Source: Fomitopsis serialis (lineage: Eukaryota; Basidiomycota; Agaricomycetes; Polyporales; Fomitopsidaceae). Taken from it: a DNA stretch of 64,000 nt. Both the position numbers and the translations under genes were made by a program. A model generated the notes under the pieces. The model had not been told where the DNA came from. It worked only from the letters and a program-made list of their open reading frames with translations, and ran no database searches. Of the stretch, positions 11,896-24,259 are shown piece by piece. The stretch is from NCBI RefSeq assembly GCF_022376445.1, contig NW_025955063.1:81359-145358 (forward strand), in the 5' to 3' direction. The stretch's first letter is position 1. The number at the start of each line of letters is the position of its first letter.

Positions 11896-12802
11896 AGTCG
11901 ATAGTGAGGTCGCATGATTAGCAAGGCATGAACGCTGAAATGTATCACCCGGTGTTAGAATATGGAGTTTCAGTTACAGGTCAGTCAATCTCAATCCTCC
12001 CTCTGCCCACCTTCCGCTGATGATTGGTTCCAGCTCTGTCGTGGCAAAGAATGTATCCGTATCACGGGCCCGGTCTTTCCAAGGCTTTCGGCCTGCTTGG
12101 GAAATTTCTGAGCGAGTACTCAAGTGCTGCAGTGCGTCTTCACAGACGTGACATTTCCGGCCGATGTACACTGAAACTGATGACAACTTAAGCCAGATCA
12201 CACCGGAGCACTGAAGCTTCAGCTGTACTACTCCATGCACAACGGGATGCCCGACGACAGAAAGATTCGCCTACATATGTAGTTCAACGCAGCGTGCTTC
12301 AGCGGCGCCAGCATACTGGGATCATTGCAACTTCGTCATGGACGAGTCAATCGCTGCCCACTGTTCAACGCCCCGACCTTAGTCAGACTACATACACCTG
12401 ATGGCAGCGTCGTACGTAGTGACCGCCTGCTGTGAACCACAGGTAAGAAATTTTATCAGGGATTCGCTGCTCTCCGTGGGTCAGCCCGGGATCGTGGCCA
12501 TCTGCAGCCGCTGCTCAGTAATTCCTCACGAGTCTATAAGTAGTCGAGGCGAGCTGCACGCGCTTGTGGCGAGAGACGATTCAGGCTGTGATTGGGCGAA
12601 CATGCTATCGTATGCGGTACTCTCGACTGCAGAGCTTTTGAAACCGCAGCAACTAGAATACTAAAAACAAAGTCGCAACTCATCTCTCCGCGACTATACT
12701 TGGGCACCAAAGTCTGCAAGTAAATCTCCTTCGACGGCAGTACATGCATAGTACGCAAGAAAGCATATGACAAGCACTTACTCTGGACAATAATAAAGAG
12801 AC
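11896..12802. other. Intergenic, no gene recognised
   Basis: No supported gene. Short ORFs on both strands lack family features. The left part holds the URA5 3' flank. Confidence 0.45.
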
Positions 12803-14360
12803 TTAAAAGATCGTCCGTTCACCCGCTTCTACCAACGTTGCGCCTTCAATTCCGAGCACACAGAAATGATTAGGCGTGCTCACCATTGTGTGTAAATCCC
12901 AGCAGTATTTCTTCACCGGCTTTTCGAGCCTAGGAGGGTACGCGCCGAACACCACACTGACAGGCAACCCTGCGAGTACAGAAGAACGCAGCCACGTCGA
13001 TAATGGCTGCACCACTGACGACTTCACTACGTCTGGCACCCAGCGCGTGTCACCCGGCTGCAGGAGGAAATCAATAACGATAGAGACGGTCAAGCAAGGG
13101 TTCTTCTTGTGCAGGAGCGTCAATGTTTCATCCAAGCTCGGCCAGTCCATGAATGACCACTCAGTGGTGTCATTCGCATCCAGCGACAGGGTGATCGGCA
13201 AGCGCAGGGTCCGCAGACTGCTGGGGGCGCGAGAGAGGAATGTGAGGTATGACGGTCGAACCTTGAAGCTAGGCTTGTCAAGGCAGTCAGAGCGGATGGC
13301 AGTAACACTGAGGGATTTGAGACATGAATGCTGGGACAGATCCATCGTCTCAGACACTGTCGGGTATACGGGGCGTCAGGCAGACATAGGTACCATTGAC
13401 AGACGTGCGTACGAAATGAGTCCGTGAACCAGTCCACTACGAGATCCTCCAGGGTGCCCTCGATTCGTCTACCATTTCTTGACAATATTCTCCTCTTCCT
13501 GGTCATATGACACGGCCCAGTCAGCTTCCTAAAGGCGCACTTGAAAGGCGGCTGCCTAAGCGCGCTCAGCAAGGACAGTGTGTGTGCACGATGGATGCCC
13601 AACTCCCTGATACAGATCAACGAGTCGGCCTTCCTATTCTCCTGTATCTGGGGCGGCCAACGCGCTGGCCCGGAAAGGCGGGGGTTAGATCTTGTAGCTG
13701 CAGCGACGACACTTGCGGGAAGGCGACCAGAAGGAGTATGATATCGGAGGTCGAATCAAACGAGACCGAGTGGATATGCAACGTCCGCAATCGTGGCAGG
13801 GTGAACAGCGATCGAGGCGGCTTGGCGGGATATCCGTCGTCCAGGGCATCACCTGGATGCATCTTCGGCATGCATTCGACTACGACGTCTCTCAGTCGCA
13901 GATGTCCAACGTTGGGTAATGCCGAGAAGATTTCTTCCAGGAGTGGTATGTCGGACGCCTCAGAATCCTCAGGGACATCGAGGCGCAGGCGAACCTGTAC
14001 GAGCACAAGCTTGCGGACGCATCGCCCTATTCCAGTGCCAGTCGACAAAGACGAGTGGAGCATGTCTCGAAACTGTCGACAGCGATTGACGCCCATCAGC
14101 CCGACCGCTTTGAACAGGTGCCGTCGAGTCCTCGCGACCCACGATCGCTGCGTCAGGCCGCATGCACGAAGGGCTCGAAAACTGGACGACAACTCGTCGA
14201 TGACGTGGTCCCATAGCTCGGGTGGCAGCGCGGTCCGCGATCCAAATGGCTGAGGTGTAATCAGTCTGTCAGCGGGCGGTTGATCTGCAGCAGTGCTTGG
14301 TGAGCGCATTGCACAGTACTGGACGAAGCTCTCACGAGGGTTGTGTACTGCTGAGTCCAT
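12803..14360 (-). CDS. F-box-like protein, minus-strand copy with a frame break
   Basis: The ATG at 14360 opens exon 1. The F-box-like LPPELWDHVIDELSS..LRACGLTQRSWVARTRRHLF follows, and then leucine-rich segments down to about 13690. The frame then shifts by one between LQLQDLTPAFP and GPARWPP, so that ICIRE..LSLLSALRQPPFKCAF is reached in another frame (around 13655-13680). A phase-1 intron at 13357-13412 matches the sister genes. The next exon holds MDLSQHSCLKSLSV and FMDWPSLDETLTLLHKKNP and ends at a GTGAGC donor at 12883-12878. A short last exon could end at 12778; reading through ends at 12803. Probably a pseudogene, or one base is missing from the sequence. Confidence 0.6.
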
Positions 14361-15294
14361 GGTGCGTAGGCTAGTATGACCCTGTATCGGCGACTTCGCG
14401 ATCTGGCAGAACTGGAGCTACCGCAAGCAACCTAAATGAGGCTGGAGACGACAGTTTGGTAAATTTGGTGAAGTCGCTGAAGCAAAGCTACCCTTGAATG
14501 CTCAAGAATCTAGCCACGGCCACCATCCAAGTCAGTGTTTGCTCAACCTTGAGATTGGTTGGGTAAAGGCACCTACGTGGCTGCGACGGAGGCGTGCGCG
14601 ATTGCCCGCTAAGTACAACCCCGAAGAGGATAGAAAGTACGGTGGGATAAGGGTGTTTCTAATCTTCGTACGCGTCAGTCGTCCGCAGACATAACATCGA
14701 AGTGTGCTTGTGAACCCCTACCGACCGAGGCAAGTTCGTGTAGCGGTAGCTAAGATGCTTGCGGGCTGACACAGACAAGACTGAATTCCTCCCTACCCTT
14801 TGGTCTTGAACCTCCTTGAGAGTCGAGACCCAGGATACAAGAGCAGAAAGCCAGGGCACCTGCATCAATATTCTCCCACGCACCCGCATCCTGATCATAC
14901 CTGATTCTAAGTAAGTAAGTATGTAATATCGGGCTCGCTTAGGCTCGAGCTCACTTGGGAAGCACATTCACTGGCAATGAAGTTGAATCATTCAACTTGA
15001 ATGAACACACAAACACCCGTGCCTCCGGCAAGCTCTTGCAGGATGCCTGTGGCTATCATATCACACACTCTGCATGATCGTCTAAATACTTGGCGAGCGC
15101 ATTTCAAGGCGCCGACGGCAGCTTGAAGAGACGAATACCATTTCACTGGTGGCACAACACGGTCACGCTCCTGAAGTTCACTATAGGAGATACAGCCTTC
15201 CGTATCTCTCTACTTCAAGCCCTCCATGATTTACCTCTTCGAACTATTGCACTTCAGCTGACGGCGTCGCGGCGCTGCAACATTACAACTCGAA
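14361..15294. other. Intergenic with a short TAAG repeat
   Basis: No gene is supported. A short (TAAG)n run with flanking TATG sits near 14911-14925; similar runs occur near 20530 and 41255. The right end is the 3' flank of the repeat-peptide gene. Confidence 0.4.
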
Positions 15295-15913
15295 CTAGGC
15301 CCCATCGACGATGTCTATGCGATATTGAGACTTTTGACAGCCAGCGCGTTGAACTATCGAGAGACGCACCATGGTAACCGATGTAGTTTCCGCCACCCGG
15401 GCTCGTGCGACGAGAGAGCTCTGAAGATGGCGTCAGTCCGAAGCCGGGTGGGCCAGTAGTCTCGTTAGTGCTATCGACGATGTCTGTCGGAATAATTTAG
15501 ACCGTGGCATGTAAATCAGATCTAACAAGGAACACACCGAGAGTACCGACGTAGTTGCCTCCACCCGGGGCGGTGCGACGAACGAGCTCTGTGAGAACGG
15601 AATGGTCAGATTGACTCGTTATCATGCAGGCAGAACAGCAAACCATGAGCCTCCTCGTCGGTCTTGTCGGTGATGTCTGACAGAGCATTAGAAGTGTCAC
15701 TGTCCGTCGTGTACGAGTCGAGAAGAAACACACCATTAGTACCGACGTAATTGCCTCCACCCGGGGCGGTGCGACGATCAAGCTCTGTGAAGGGTATCAG
15801 ACCGGGCAGTTGACGTACAGGTAGCACAACATACCGCTGGTCTCAGCGATCGGAGCTGCCAAAGCAACGTGGAAGAGCGCGACGCCGAGGAAGACAGCTG
15901 CGGTGAACTTCAT
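15295..15913 (-). CDS. Secreted repeat-peptide precursor, locus I (GGGNYVGT cores)
   Basis: Six exons: 15835-15913, 15734-15784, 15644-15676, 15538-15588, 15370-15483 and 15295-15314. All introns are phase 1 and the sum is 115 aa. Exon 1 is a signal peptide (MKFTAAVFLGVALFHVALA, then APIAETS). Cores follow a dibasic RR: RRTAPGGGNYVGTN, RRTAPGGGNYVGTL and RRTSPGGGNYIGYH. Between cores are acidic spacer exons (DITDKTDEEAH, DIVDSTNETT..). In the third unit spacer and core lie on one 114-nt exon, as if an intron had been lost. The last exon encodes DIVDGA and a stop. By analogy to Kex2-processed fungal precursors, cleavage after RR would free the Gly-rich Tyr peptides. A TATA-like ATAAAAGGG lies about 45 bp upstream. 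Confidence 0.82.
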
Positions 15914-17166
15914 GTTGGTCAGTAGCACTAAGCTGGTTTGTCCCCCTTGCTGGAGGCCCTTTTATGTTCCTCCACCCAGCGCCAAGTGGCTGGAAATTAG
16001 CCATCTGGCCTTAGCCCCGGGTACATACCGACGCCGACGGTCTGGATGACTTTGCCCATTGCACGACGAGCGTCGAGAAGGCGCAATTCGATGTAGGCTA
16101 TCCCCAGACAGACGTATCGTTGGAAATGTCGAAAACTGCGAGGGACAAAACGCACCCGCGTCAGGTCCCAAATGTCGATGGTGAAGACCCGGATGGAGTG
16201 CGCCTGGAGTGAATTGAGGACATCAAGGTCCGGTTATCCTCAACATGCCTCCGCTGGCAGCCTAAGCGTAGTTCTTCGTGTTCATTGTTGGCATCAAACA
16301 GCGGATTTCTCGCGGAACGGAGACATGGACTCTTCTCCATTACGACCGGCAGAGAAGGTAATTTGTGAATCCGTATACTGAGTAATCTGGAAACACGGAG
16401 TGAAATCTCAACGCGAGACGCCACGCATGGAGAACGTACCTACGGTAGAACACAGACGTCTGACGGGTCGTCTACCAGGTGGTGGGAACCAGTCAGAGAC
16501 GCAAGGAGAGCCTGATCATGTCAACCCAGCCAATATGGTCAGTAAGCAATGCTACATGCCACTGGGTGGCGGTACTTCGAGCTCGGGCTGATGCAGAACG
16601 GTCCGCGAGCGTCGCCCGTCATTGACAGGAAAGTTGCGTTTCCTGCTCAGATCTTTTAGTCTCGTCATATCGATTCGGATACCAATCCAAAGTATCATGC
16701 ACTCACCACAATCGCCGCGACCATGACTAGCTCATACATGACGCTCTGTGGATAAGTCAGCCATCGGGGGAGTTTCAAGGCCGTTCGTCGGTAGATGGTA
16801 GCTCCCACACACCTGGGTCCTACTTGATTCCAATGCAAAATGCACCATAAGGAATCTTCTCTAGGCATCGATCCCCGTGTCCTGAACAGCCACAAAGGGG
16901 ATCTACGCTACACGTGGATAGCCGGCTTGTCAAGGGATCGGGCATGACCGTTTGTCGGCCGTGGTAGTGAAACGCTGAACCAGGTCAACGCCTCGGCAAG
17001 TGTCGGTTCCGAAGATACTCCTCAGTCCACCAGCCCCAAACCAGACATGCGTAAAGCAACTCGCACTTTGCTGCACGATTGAGCGAATACAACCAATGTA
17101 TACAACCTTCATATGTCCGCAATCCCGACGACCAGAGAATTTGACCCACCCACAGCGATCCCTTGC
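15914..17166. other. Intergenic, no gene recognised
   Basis: Contains the locus I promoter at its left edge. The rest shows short ORFs without recognisable features. Confidence 0.4.
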
Positions 17167-18140
17167 TCACTGTCCCAACCGGTTACCCGACCCCCAACGA
17201 TGCTCGCCCGGCCGGCCCTCCTCCCTCACCTGCCTCGGCGGCACACCCTCTACGCCGCCCCTCTTCCACCCTCCGTGTGCTGACGGGGCCGAGCTCTGGC
17301 CGAGCAATTTCTTGAGCCACGCAGGCGCGCTTCCATAGCGCTCGAGGATCCTGCTCTCCCAGACGCCCCACCACCAGAGGTGCCCGATAATCGCGCCGGA
17401 GATGGCTTTTGCGGCGCCTGCGCGGCCCTCCATGAGGAGGTCCATGCCAATGTAGACGTACGGCAGGTAGAAGACGGGGATTGTTATGAGCCCGAAGAAA
17501 GATGTCTGCGCGTCGGGCGAGGCGAGTCGGGAGGTGAGGTAGACGAGCGCGATGAGGAGCGGGCGGTGGTGCATGGTGGATTGCAATGGGAGGTTGAGTA
17601 GCTGTGGAAGTGTCTATGTAGGGTCGTCCGGCGCCACGTTACCTGGGAAGACGTACCAGTATGCTGATACAGACTTGCAGGAGCTGCCATGCGTAATCCG
17701 CTGAACGCTCTCGGTAATATGATGTCTCGACTTCCTCAGAGTGCCGGCTGTGTCAATGAGAGTGTCAGTGTCTCGAAAGTCTCCCGATCGATAAAATACT
17801 CAACTAGAGCATTGCAAAATGAAATATGTAGCCTATGCCAAACGCTGATGTATGAAGGTCTGAGTTAGAAAGAACACATCGAGACGAGTAATGCCATCCT
17901 CACGCCCTATGAAGAACGTCGTGACTACGCGCCATATCTAGACGTCCATGTAAGTCTATGGCGATCCTGAGAGACAGAAAATGTACGCACTTCAAACTTG
18001 TCCGTCACGAGCGGCCTCGCGAAGAAGTACAAGTAAGGAGAGACACTTTCGAGGAGGACCGGCACGGTGACTGCCAGAGAAGCCCCGCACAAGAATCGCG
18101 TTACTGAGGGCACCTTCTGAATCTCATTCCACAACGACAT
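17167..18140 (-). CDS. Derlin (Der1-like ER membrane protein)
   Basis: Rhomboid-like pseudoprotease of ER-associated degradation. Exon 1 (17991-18140) encodes MSLWNEIQKVPSVTRFLCGASLAVTV, the typical Derlin start. After a 53-nt intron, exon 2 continues KFE-IWRVVTTFFIGRE and LDVFFLTQT, the WR motif region. Exon 3 (from 17657 up to about 17740) has ERSADYAWQLLQVCISIL. Exon 4 (17167-17601, after a 55-nt intron) has SFFGLITIPVFYLPYVYIGMDLLM and then GHLWWWGVWE, the loop and last TM segments. The boundary between exons 2 and 3 (about 17740-17840) is not resolved. The cytosolic tail is Gly/Arg-rich. Confidence 0.85.
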
Positions 18141-18789
18141 AGCTAAGGTGAGAGCCGATTTTACTGTCTTTGGTGAGGAAAAAAGGCTGAATTGCCTGCT
18201 TTCATAGGCGTCGCGGGATGGTCGTGTTCAATGTCAGGAATGAACTCGAGCAGCAGTGCGCACTGCGCACGCGCGACGTGTCCTCTAGTAGAGTCACGTG
18301 CCACGTGTCAACTGCGAAGCTTCGAAGTTTCAGTCGAACTACTAAATGGACCCATCCTCCTCCTCCTCCTCCTCCTCCTCCTGGACCTACCGTAGTCTCA
18401 GAGTTAACCTCGGTGCGCTGGCAGCGGTAATCACTTATAGCGAAGCATGAAATAATTTATTCACTGTGCTGCCCATGTAACATGAAACGTAATCCCGCCT
18501 TCGCATCGCGCACCAGCAAGAACATAAATATAAGTACTCCCATTCCATAGTAGACATCGCGAACGCCAGACCACCGCGACTGCGACACATGGACGGACAC
18601 ACACCCGACCTTATAAATAGCGTCGTCGAGGAAGGTCGTTACACAGAAGGATGCGCCGCGACACAGATCCTTATATGATGTGCCTAAAGGGCCTACTGAG
18701 TGGGCAGTATGAATATCGGTGAAACGGTGAGAAAAAAAAGGAAATTCAACACCTTGCGTTTGCGCAGCCTCCGGTCTCCCGCGAATTTG
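18141..18789. other. Intergenic, promoter side of the Derlin gene
   Basis: No gene seen. It contains a CCT microsatellite and ends at the F-box stop. Confidence 0.4.
18355..18382. repeat. (TCC)n microsatellite
   Basis: About nine uninterrupted TCC units in the upstream region of the Derlin gene. It is noncoding in any supported model. Confidence 0.9.
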
Positions 18790-20119
18790 CTAGAGCCAGT
18801 ATTCCTCGACAACATTCGATAGTGGCGGTAGTTCTCCGGGGCGAAAAAATCCGACTACGACTTTGACGCGCAGGCCCGCACGCAGAGCCGACGGGATGTG
18901 CGACGATAGTAAGGTTGCATCCTCTGGTTGTGCACGTTCACGGCACAGTGAATAGAAGCACAGATAGACAACCAGAAGAGGGATTTGCACGTGGAGTGCG
19001 GTGAGTGCCCGGTCAAGACTTGGCCAGTCGAAAGGTATTCGCCTGGGTTCGAATAAATCTGCCGGTGACAATTGGATAGCGACGAAAGACAGGCAAAGAA
19101 CCCGAAGGCTGCTGGGGAGGCGAGGGAGAGATGACAGGAACCGATACTGGAAGATGAAAGGCATGTGGTCTTCACGATAGTATTGGTCAAGTCTGACGGA
19201 CCGTAGACCCGAGTGACGAGACAGATGCATATCATCGAAGGCTGATGATAGACTAGTCAGCTTATGATTAGGCACACATTGAGTTGAATTGCCAACTCAC
19301 ATCCATGGACCCCAACCTCCAGTGTACGCAGAGTACTCTCCGCCTCTTTCAGCAGACGCGAAAGGACAATGGGACAGTTGGTGAACGGATACCATGAAAG
19401 CCTCTGCAAGGCAAGTCCAAACGGTGACACCCTCAACACATCGAAAAGAAACGCCATCTCTTCGGGATACATTCTCGTCCCTGTTAGACGTACTTCCCGC
19501 ATCGCGGTCACGGTGGAATTGCGTGGAAGTGGAAGGGGCCATTCGGGGTTGGAGTCGATCACTAATCGGGATGTATCCACCTCCAACGATGAAATCTGCG
19601 GAAATGAAACGAGCAGTGACTGTGTGTCCAGAGCTGATCTCAGTTCGCACTCCGTAAGTGACAACATCTCGAGCCGCGGTAAGGTGAACATCGACTGAAT
19701 GGGGTGGTTAAGACTTGGGTCATGAGATGCAAGCACCCTTGGCTAGCTTTGAAATCCACCTCGATTAGGCGTAGGCGAGCGACATTGGGTAGTTCGGACA
19801 GTATTGTCTCCAGTGCCGGTATATCCGTGTTGCCCATGTCGCCGTCCTCCGCAGTAGCACCGAGGTAGAGGTGAACACCTACAAGTGAGACGGCGCGCAC
19901 ACATCCAGCAATACCGGTGCCAATCGCTCTGGACCTGGAGAGGATGGGCCTGAAAGGTTTTTGCCCGTATACGGAGGCACGCCAGAGAGATAACTCCCGG
20001 TAGAGGTGTCGCCGAGTTGGTAAGACCCATGCCCATTGCGTCAGGCCGCAAGCACGGAGGGCAGGACGGTCGGAGGACAGTTCGTCAATGATGAGTTCCC
20101 ACAATTCATGGGGAAGCAT
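18790..20119 (-). CDS. F-box-like protein, diverged minus-strand copy with a frame break
   Basis: ATG at 20119 (MLPHELWELIIDELSSDRPALRACGLTQWAW). It lacks the N-terminal extension of its sisters. The frame breaks at the C run 19736-19738: DFKASQG is followed in the next frame by VLASHDPSLNHPIQSMFTLPRL, so one base seems missing. The phase-1 intron 19242-19300 (GTGAGT, CTGAC branch, CAG) is at the family position, after which comes FDDMHLSRHSGLRSV. Then follow PFDWPSLDRALTALHVQIP and GLRVKVVVGFF, ending VVEEYWL, which confirms the family C-terminus (compare EECHWL). It is the most diverged member here. Confidence 0.62.
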
Positions 20120-20926
20120 AGAGGGCGGAGGCTGCTGGTGCACCTAGATGGGGGGGCAGACTCTGAGCGATAGGTCATGATGGTGCGAACAGATGGTCAC
20201 AATCCTGGCCAGGCATAGCACGTACCGACTTCACTTTCAAGTTGGCAAAACTCTAGCGGTGCTCTGAGCTCTCGATGCTCTTCACTGTGGAACCCTCTGA
20301 TGAAAGCGGTGACGCTGAGCCTGTCGCCGCTCGTGTGGTAGTATCCAGGTCGCCGTGATGTTGCAATGGGAGGGGTCCGTTGCCGGCTCGTATGGCTGCA
20401 ACGGAGACTACTTAAGGGGTCCGATGAGTGCAGACTTCGTGCACGGTGCAGACCGCAAATCAGTGACATGTGAAGCGCCGGCACAACCGAACGGATTCGC
20501 GTTACTTACTAGTACTGTAACAACTCACTGTAAGTAAGTACATTATACTAGTATTTGCTATTCATGACCATAATATTGACACTCTGAGAGGCCATTCACG
20601 CTGTATACAGTCTACACAACGTACGTTCCGCCGTCGTGTTTGTCACTGAGATGCTACAACGCGCCAAGATGCATGATCCATCGCGCCGAGCGCGAAGGAC
20701 TGTGACAGACTCGTATTACCACGCGACTGTAAGAGGCATCGGTATCCAAGTCGTCACGCTGTGTAATGGCTAACGTTTGACAGAAATTACGAGCGCAGGC
20801 TCAACAGAGGGGAGATGACGCCATGCCAGAGCATCTCGCGACCACACAGACCAGATTGTGGTCGATGCGAAAAGATGTCTGCCTGGGGAACGTATGATTG
20901 TACGAATTTGTATCGCTGTCGAGCAC
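20120..20926. other. Intergenic, no gene recognised
   Basis: Only unsupported ORFs. A TAAG-type short repeat occurs at about 20531-20540. Confidence 0.4.
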
Positions 20927-23900
20927 CTACCGACTACAGAGTGAGCACTCGCGCTGCAGCCACGCGAACGCCCTCGGATCCGTGTGCAACAAAGGTGAGA
21001 GTTTCTCCAACACCTCCGCATGGTACGAATCCAGCCACGACCTCTCCTTCGGACTCAGAAGGGAGTCGTCGACGAGATTCTTCTGGATTGGGCACTAAGT
21101 TGCATTCGCGTAAGGGTCATTGAAACAAGGGTTGATTGGAGATCCTGACCATGGTGACGTGCTCGAACTTCAGGTAGCCCTTGTCTCCGAAGTTATTTGG
21201 AGTCTTCGCATCGCGGACTATGACCACGTTCTCGATGCGGATGCCGAATCGTCCGTCGGAGTAGTATCCAGGCTCTGTGCAAGATTCAGCGCGCTTGACA
21301 GCTCGCAGGACTTCGGTACTGACCGTCAGACACAGTCATGCCGGACTTCAATGGCGTGCTGTTGTATGCTATCCCGTTCATGAGCGCTGTTGCATAAATT
21401 TTTACGGTGGGGGGCTGTAGTGCCTACCTATGCGGACGCCAATGCCGTGCGGTCCTGAAGTAGAAGTTCAGCAAGGGTTCGCCAAGCAGGTGAGTTGAGT
21501 GAATCAACCTTCGTGGACGTTGAGGAAGTGGCCTGCAGATCGGCATCATCAATGCGAAGCATGGGCGATGATAACGGTGATACGTACCAACACCATGACC
21601 GGTCCCGTGCCTACGCGTCGTGAAACAACGAATCAGTATGGTATTGTGCTAATACAGGCCTAAAGGAGAAGTGTACCGATAGTCTGGAACGCACATGGTC
21701 AGCAGCATGTCTCCTCGAGAAATAGAACACCCACCAAGGCCGTCCTCCCATAGCGGTCTTCGCGCAAAAGCATCGCTGGTACAGAGTCAATGTCCTACTA
21801 AGTCCATCTAGTCCAGGTTCAAGACATACATGACATAGCCTAATTGATCAGAGCGTCAACTAGACAATTCAGCAAGCAACAGACGCTGTCGTTGGCGCAC
21901 CAGTTGTTCCACTTGGGAACACCGCAGTGTCTATGGCGATGTGCCCTTGTAGCACGCGGGTGCAAGCACGGCGCTCCTCGGACGTCGGCTTGCCAAAGTG
22001 CTGGGTTTGCATCACGCGTTATGACACCGGCCTCATCATCGGTACCAAACGGACGGGCTCACCCAGGTCCGCGTGACGTCCGTAGTCCCATCCGTGAATT
22101 GCGCTGAGACGGGGAAGGGATCAATGACAGGGATCAATGAGGCAATCCGTTGGCCTACCTCCAGAGTCGCAGAGATATATCTGGAACAGGTAGGTTTGTC
22201 AGTGACGGTGGTGTCAACTCTGCCATCGATGCGGCGACGCACCTGATCTTTGCGAACAACCGCGCAGTCGTTCGGGTCGGGTTGATAGTGTATGATCGCG
22301 CCATTTGGCCCGGTCGCCGAGATGGTAGGGAAAGACAGTCCTCTGAATAGGTCGAGCTCTCTGGGACCACGCTGAAGGTCAGGCTGTCTATGAAGGGGAC
22401 GGTTCTAGGCACAATACGCACGAGCGATAACGCTCCAGCTGGTCCGCGGCCTGACACTCGTTGAGCTCCACCCCGATGTTCAGCTGGTCTTCGAGCCACG
22501 CGAAGTAGCGAACGAGGGCAACACCATCGCGTATATGGCTCTGTCTGAATCCTACACCACGGCCCGTTAGGGCTGTTCTGCGTGCGACTTGTCCAGTTAC
22601 CTTCAACCTCCGTCTCGTTCTTCACAGCCTTCAAGTCCGTGACGGGCGAGCGAGCCACGACGACGTTTTCCTTGATGATGTCGCATGATATCTAGCGTCA
22701 GCCAAGGCTACCCAAGTAACTTTACAGTGCGCTGGTACGCGTATGGATGACGCACTGCTCCCATTGCTTCCACGATGGCCAGGCTGGCTTTGTCGCCTAC
22801 TAGTGCCTTCTGCAAGAAGGCGGGTCATCAATGAGGGGACGCGTGAAGTGAATGAGAGGCTCACTGATTTCTTGTGTAGGCCAATTTCCGCGCCGAGGTC
22901 TGCGAGGTAGGAGAGGAAGGAGTCGTAGGGGTGGATATCGACGTGGTCGCCGAGGTGCTTGCGGAGCGTGTCGTCGACTTGTGCCGGGTTCAGGAAGAGA
23001 TACGCCTTCTCTGGAGTCAGAACAGCATACGCAAAGAACACTACAACGTCACAGTGCGAGTTCAGTTTGTCAGTTAATTTGAATCGGGACCATGTGGCTT
23101 GATATACCTGGGTTGTAATCGATGTCCGAGCCTCGCAAGTTGAACAGCCAGGCGACTTCATCTAGCATGTTTACGACCATAGCGTGCACTTCCTTCTTCT
23201 TCATCTCTTCTCGTAGTCTCTCGATCTTCTGCGCATGTGATTCACCTACGTCGCATCGTCAGAACAAGAAGTCTAGCGCAGTCAATCGGAGCGGCATACC
23301 AGCGTACTTCAGGTCAAGCGGGAATATGCTGTTAGTCGGCCTAGGGGGGCGATTGGTCCACACGAGGTCCACTAAATTGTCCTTCAGCGAGACGAGCCGC
23401 GATTCGAGAGGCTCAAGGTTCTTCTGGATCGTGTCGGCATCGGCTGCTAAATTGTTACCACCTGCAGGCCTACTGCTGTGCTGTACAAACTTACAGGCAG
23501 TCACAATAACCGGGTCAACCCCGATACGCGTGCATTTCGGTAACCTCTAGGGTATCTTTAGCAGATACACGCACACAATGCGAGAGATAGATTACCTTCC
23601 ACAGAAACTCCTGCCAAGTGGGTACATCTACGACAATCAGCAAAAGGGAACAACAATACGGATGACAGGTACCTGGTAAGCCTTGCTTCATCAAAGTCCA
23701 GTTCCTGCAAAAAATAAAAAGCTGAGTTCATGGTCGTCTAATCAAGGCGCTGGGCCCCTACTTATCCAACTGCTTCTCTGCTTGCAAGAAGTAGCGGCCG
23801 TCTGTGAATAGAAATGCGTCGTTCTGCGTGATAACAGCACATCCTGAGCGTATGCGACGCGTTGATATGTGAGCGTCCGAAGAGAACTCATTCCTATAGC

Positions 23901-24259
23901 CAGTAGAGATATGTACCTGCAGATCCGGTGAAGCCAGATATGAAAGCGCGTCTTTCGTCGCACGCCGCTGGGTATTCGCTGTAATCTATACAGCAAGCAT
24001 TCGTTACAACAATCGTTCGTCAAACACGACGATGCAGAAACTTGCGTTGGTCTTCGCTAGGCACAACGACAGCCGCGACATCGTTGCCAGGCTTCGCCAT
24101 AAGCCGTCGCAGCGCCTCCAGGCGTTCGGATGTATTGACTGTGTGGGTTGCCGGCGCCATCGTTACAAGAGATTGTGTCCTGATATTAGCTTGCCGTCCG
24201 AGCGATGATGAGAGGTGTTGTGCGCTGCGATGGCATATGCGTAGTCCTGCAAGGATCAT
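20927..24259 (-). CDS. Xaa-Pro aminopeptidase (aminopeptidase P, M24B)
   Basis: Metalloprotease removing N-terminal residues from X-Pro peptides. I can splice 24 exons into one frame of 648 aa from the ATG at 24160; an in-frame ATG at 24259 would add 33 aa. N-terminal domain: [58 protein letters not shown]. Catalytic pita-bread domain: [21 protein letters not shown] (metal Asp pair), [20 protein letters not shown] (His), then [17 protein letters not shown] and GYLKFEHVT (Glu ligands). Very small exons are 22159-22180 (22 nt), 21830-21839 (10 nt), 21677-21683 (7 nt), 21588-21610 and 21509-21532. The first intron (23986-24045) has a GC donor, required to give the conserved EDQHYSEYP. Final exon 20927-21094. 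Confidence 0.93.

Noticed and set aside
16400..16591. Plus-strand ORF with LPGGGNQ and PLGGGTSS, resembling the GGGN core of locus I
   Set aside because: No signal peptide, no repeat-exon structure and no basic pair in the right place; probably chance similarity of Gly-rich codons.
23460..23515. Candidate 33-nt intron in aminopeptidase P (GTAAGT donor)
   Set aside because: The frame reads through without it and conserved spacing is better kept as coding; 33 nt is also unusually short.
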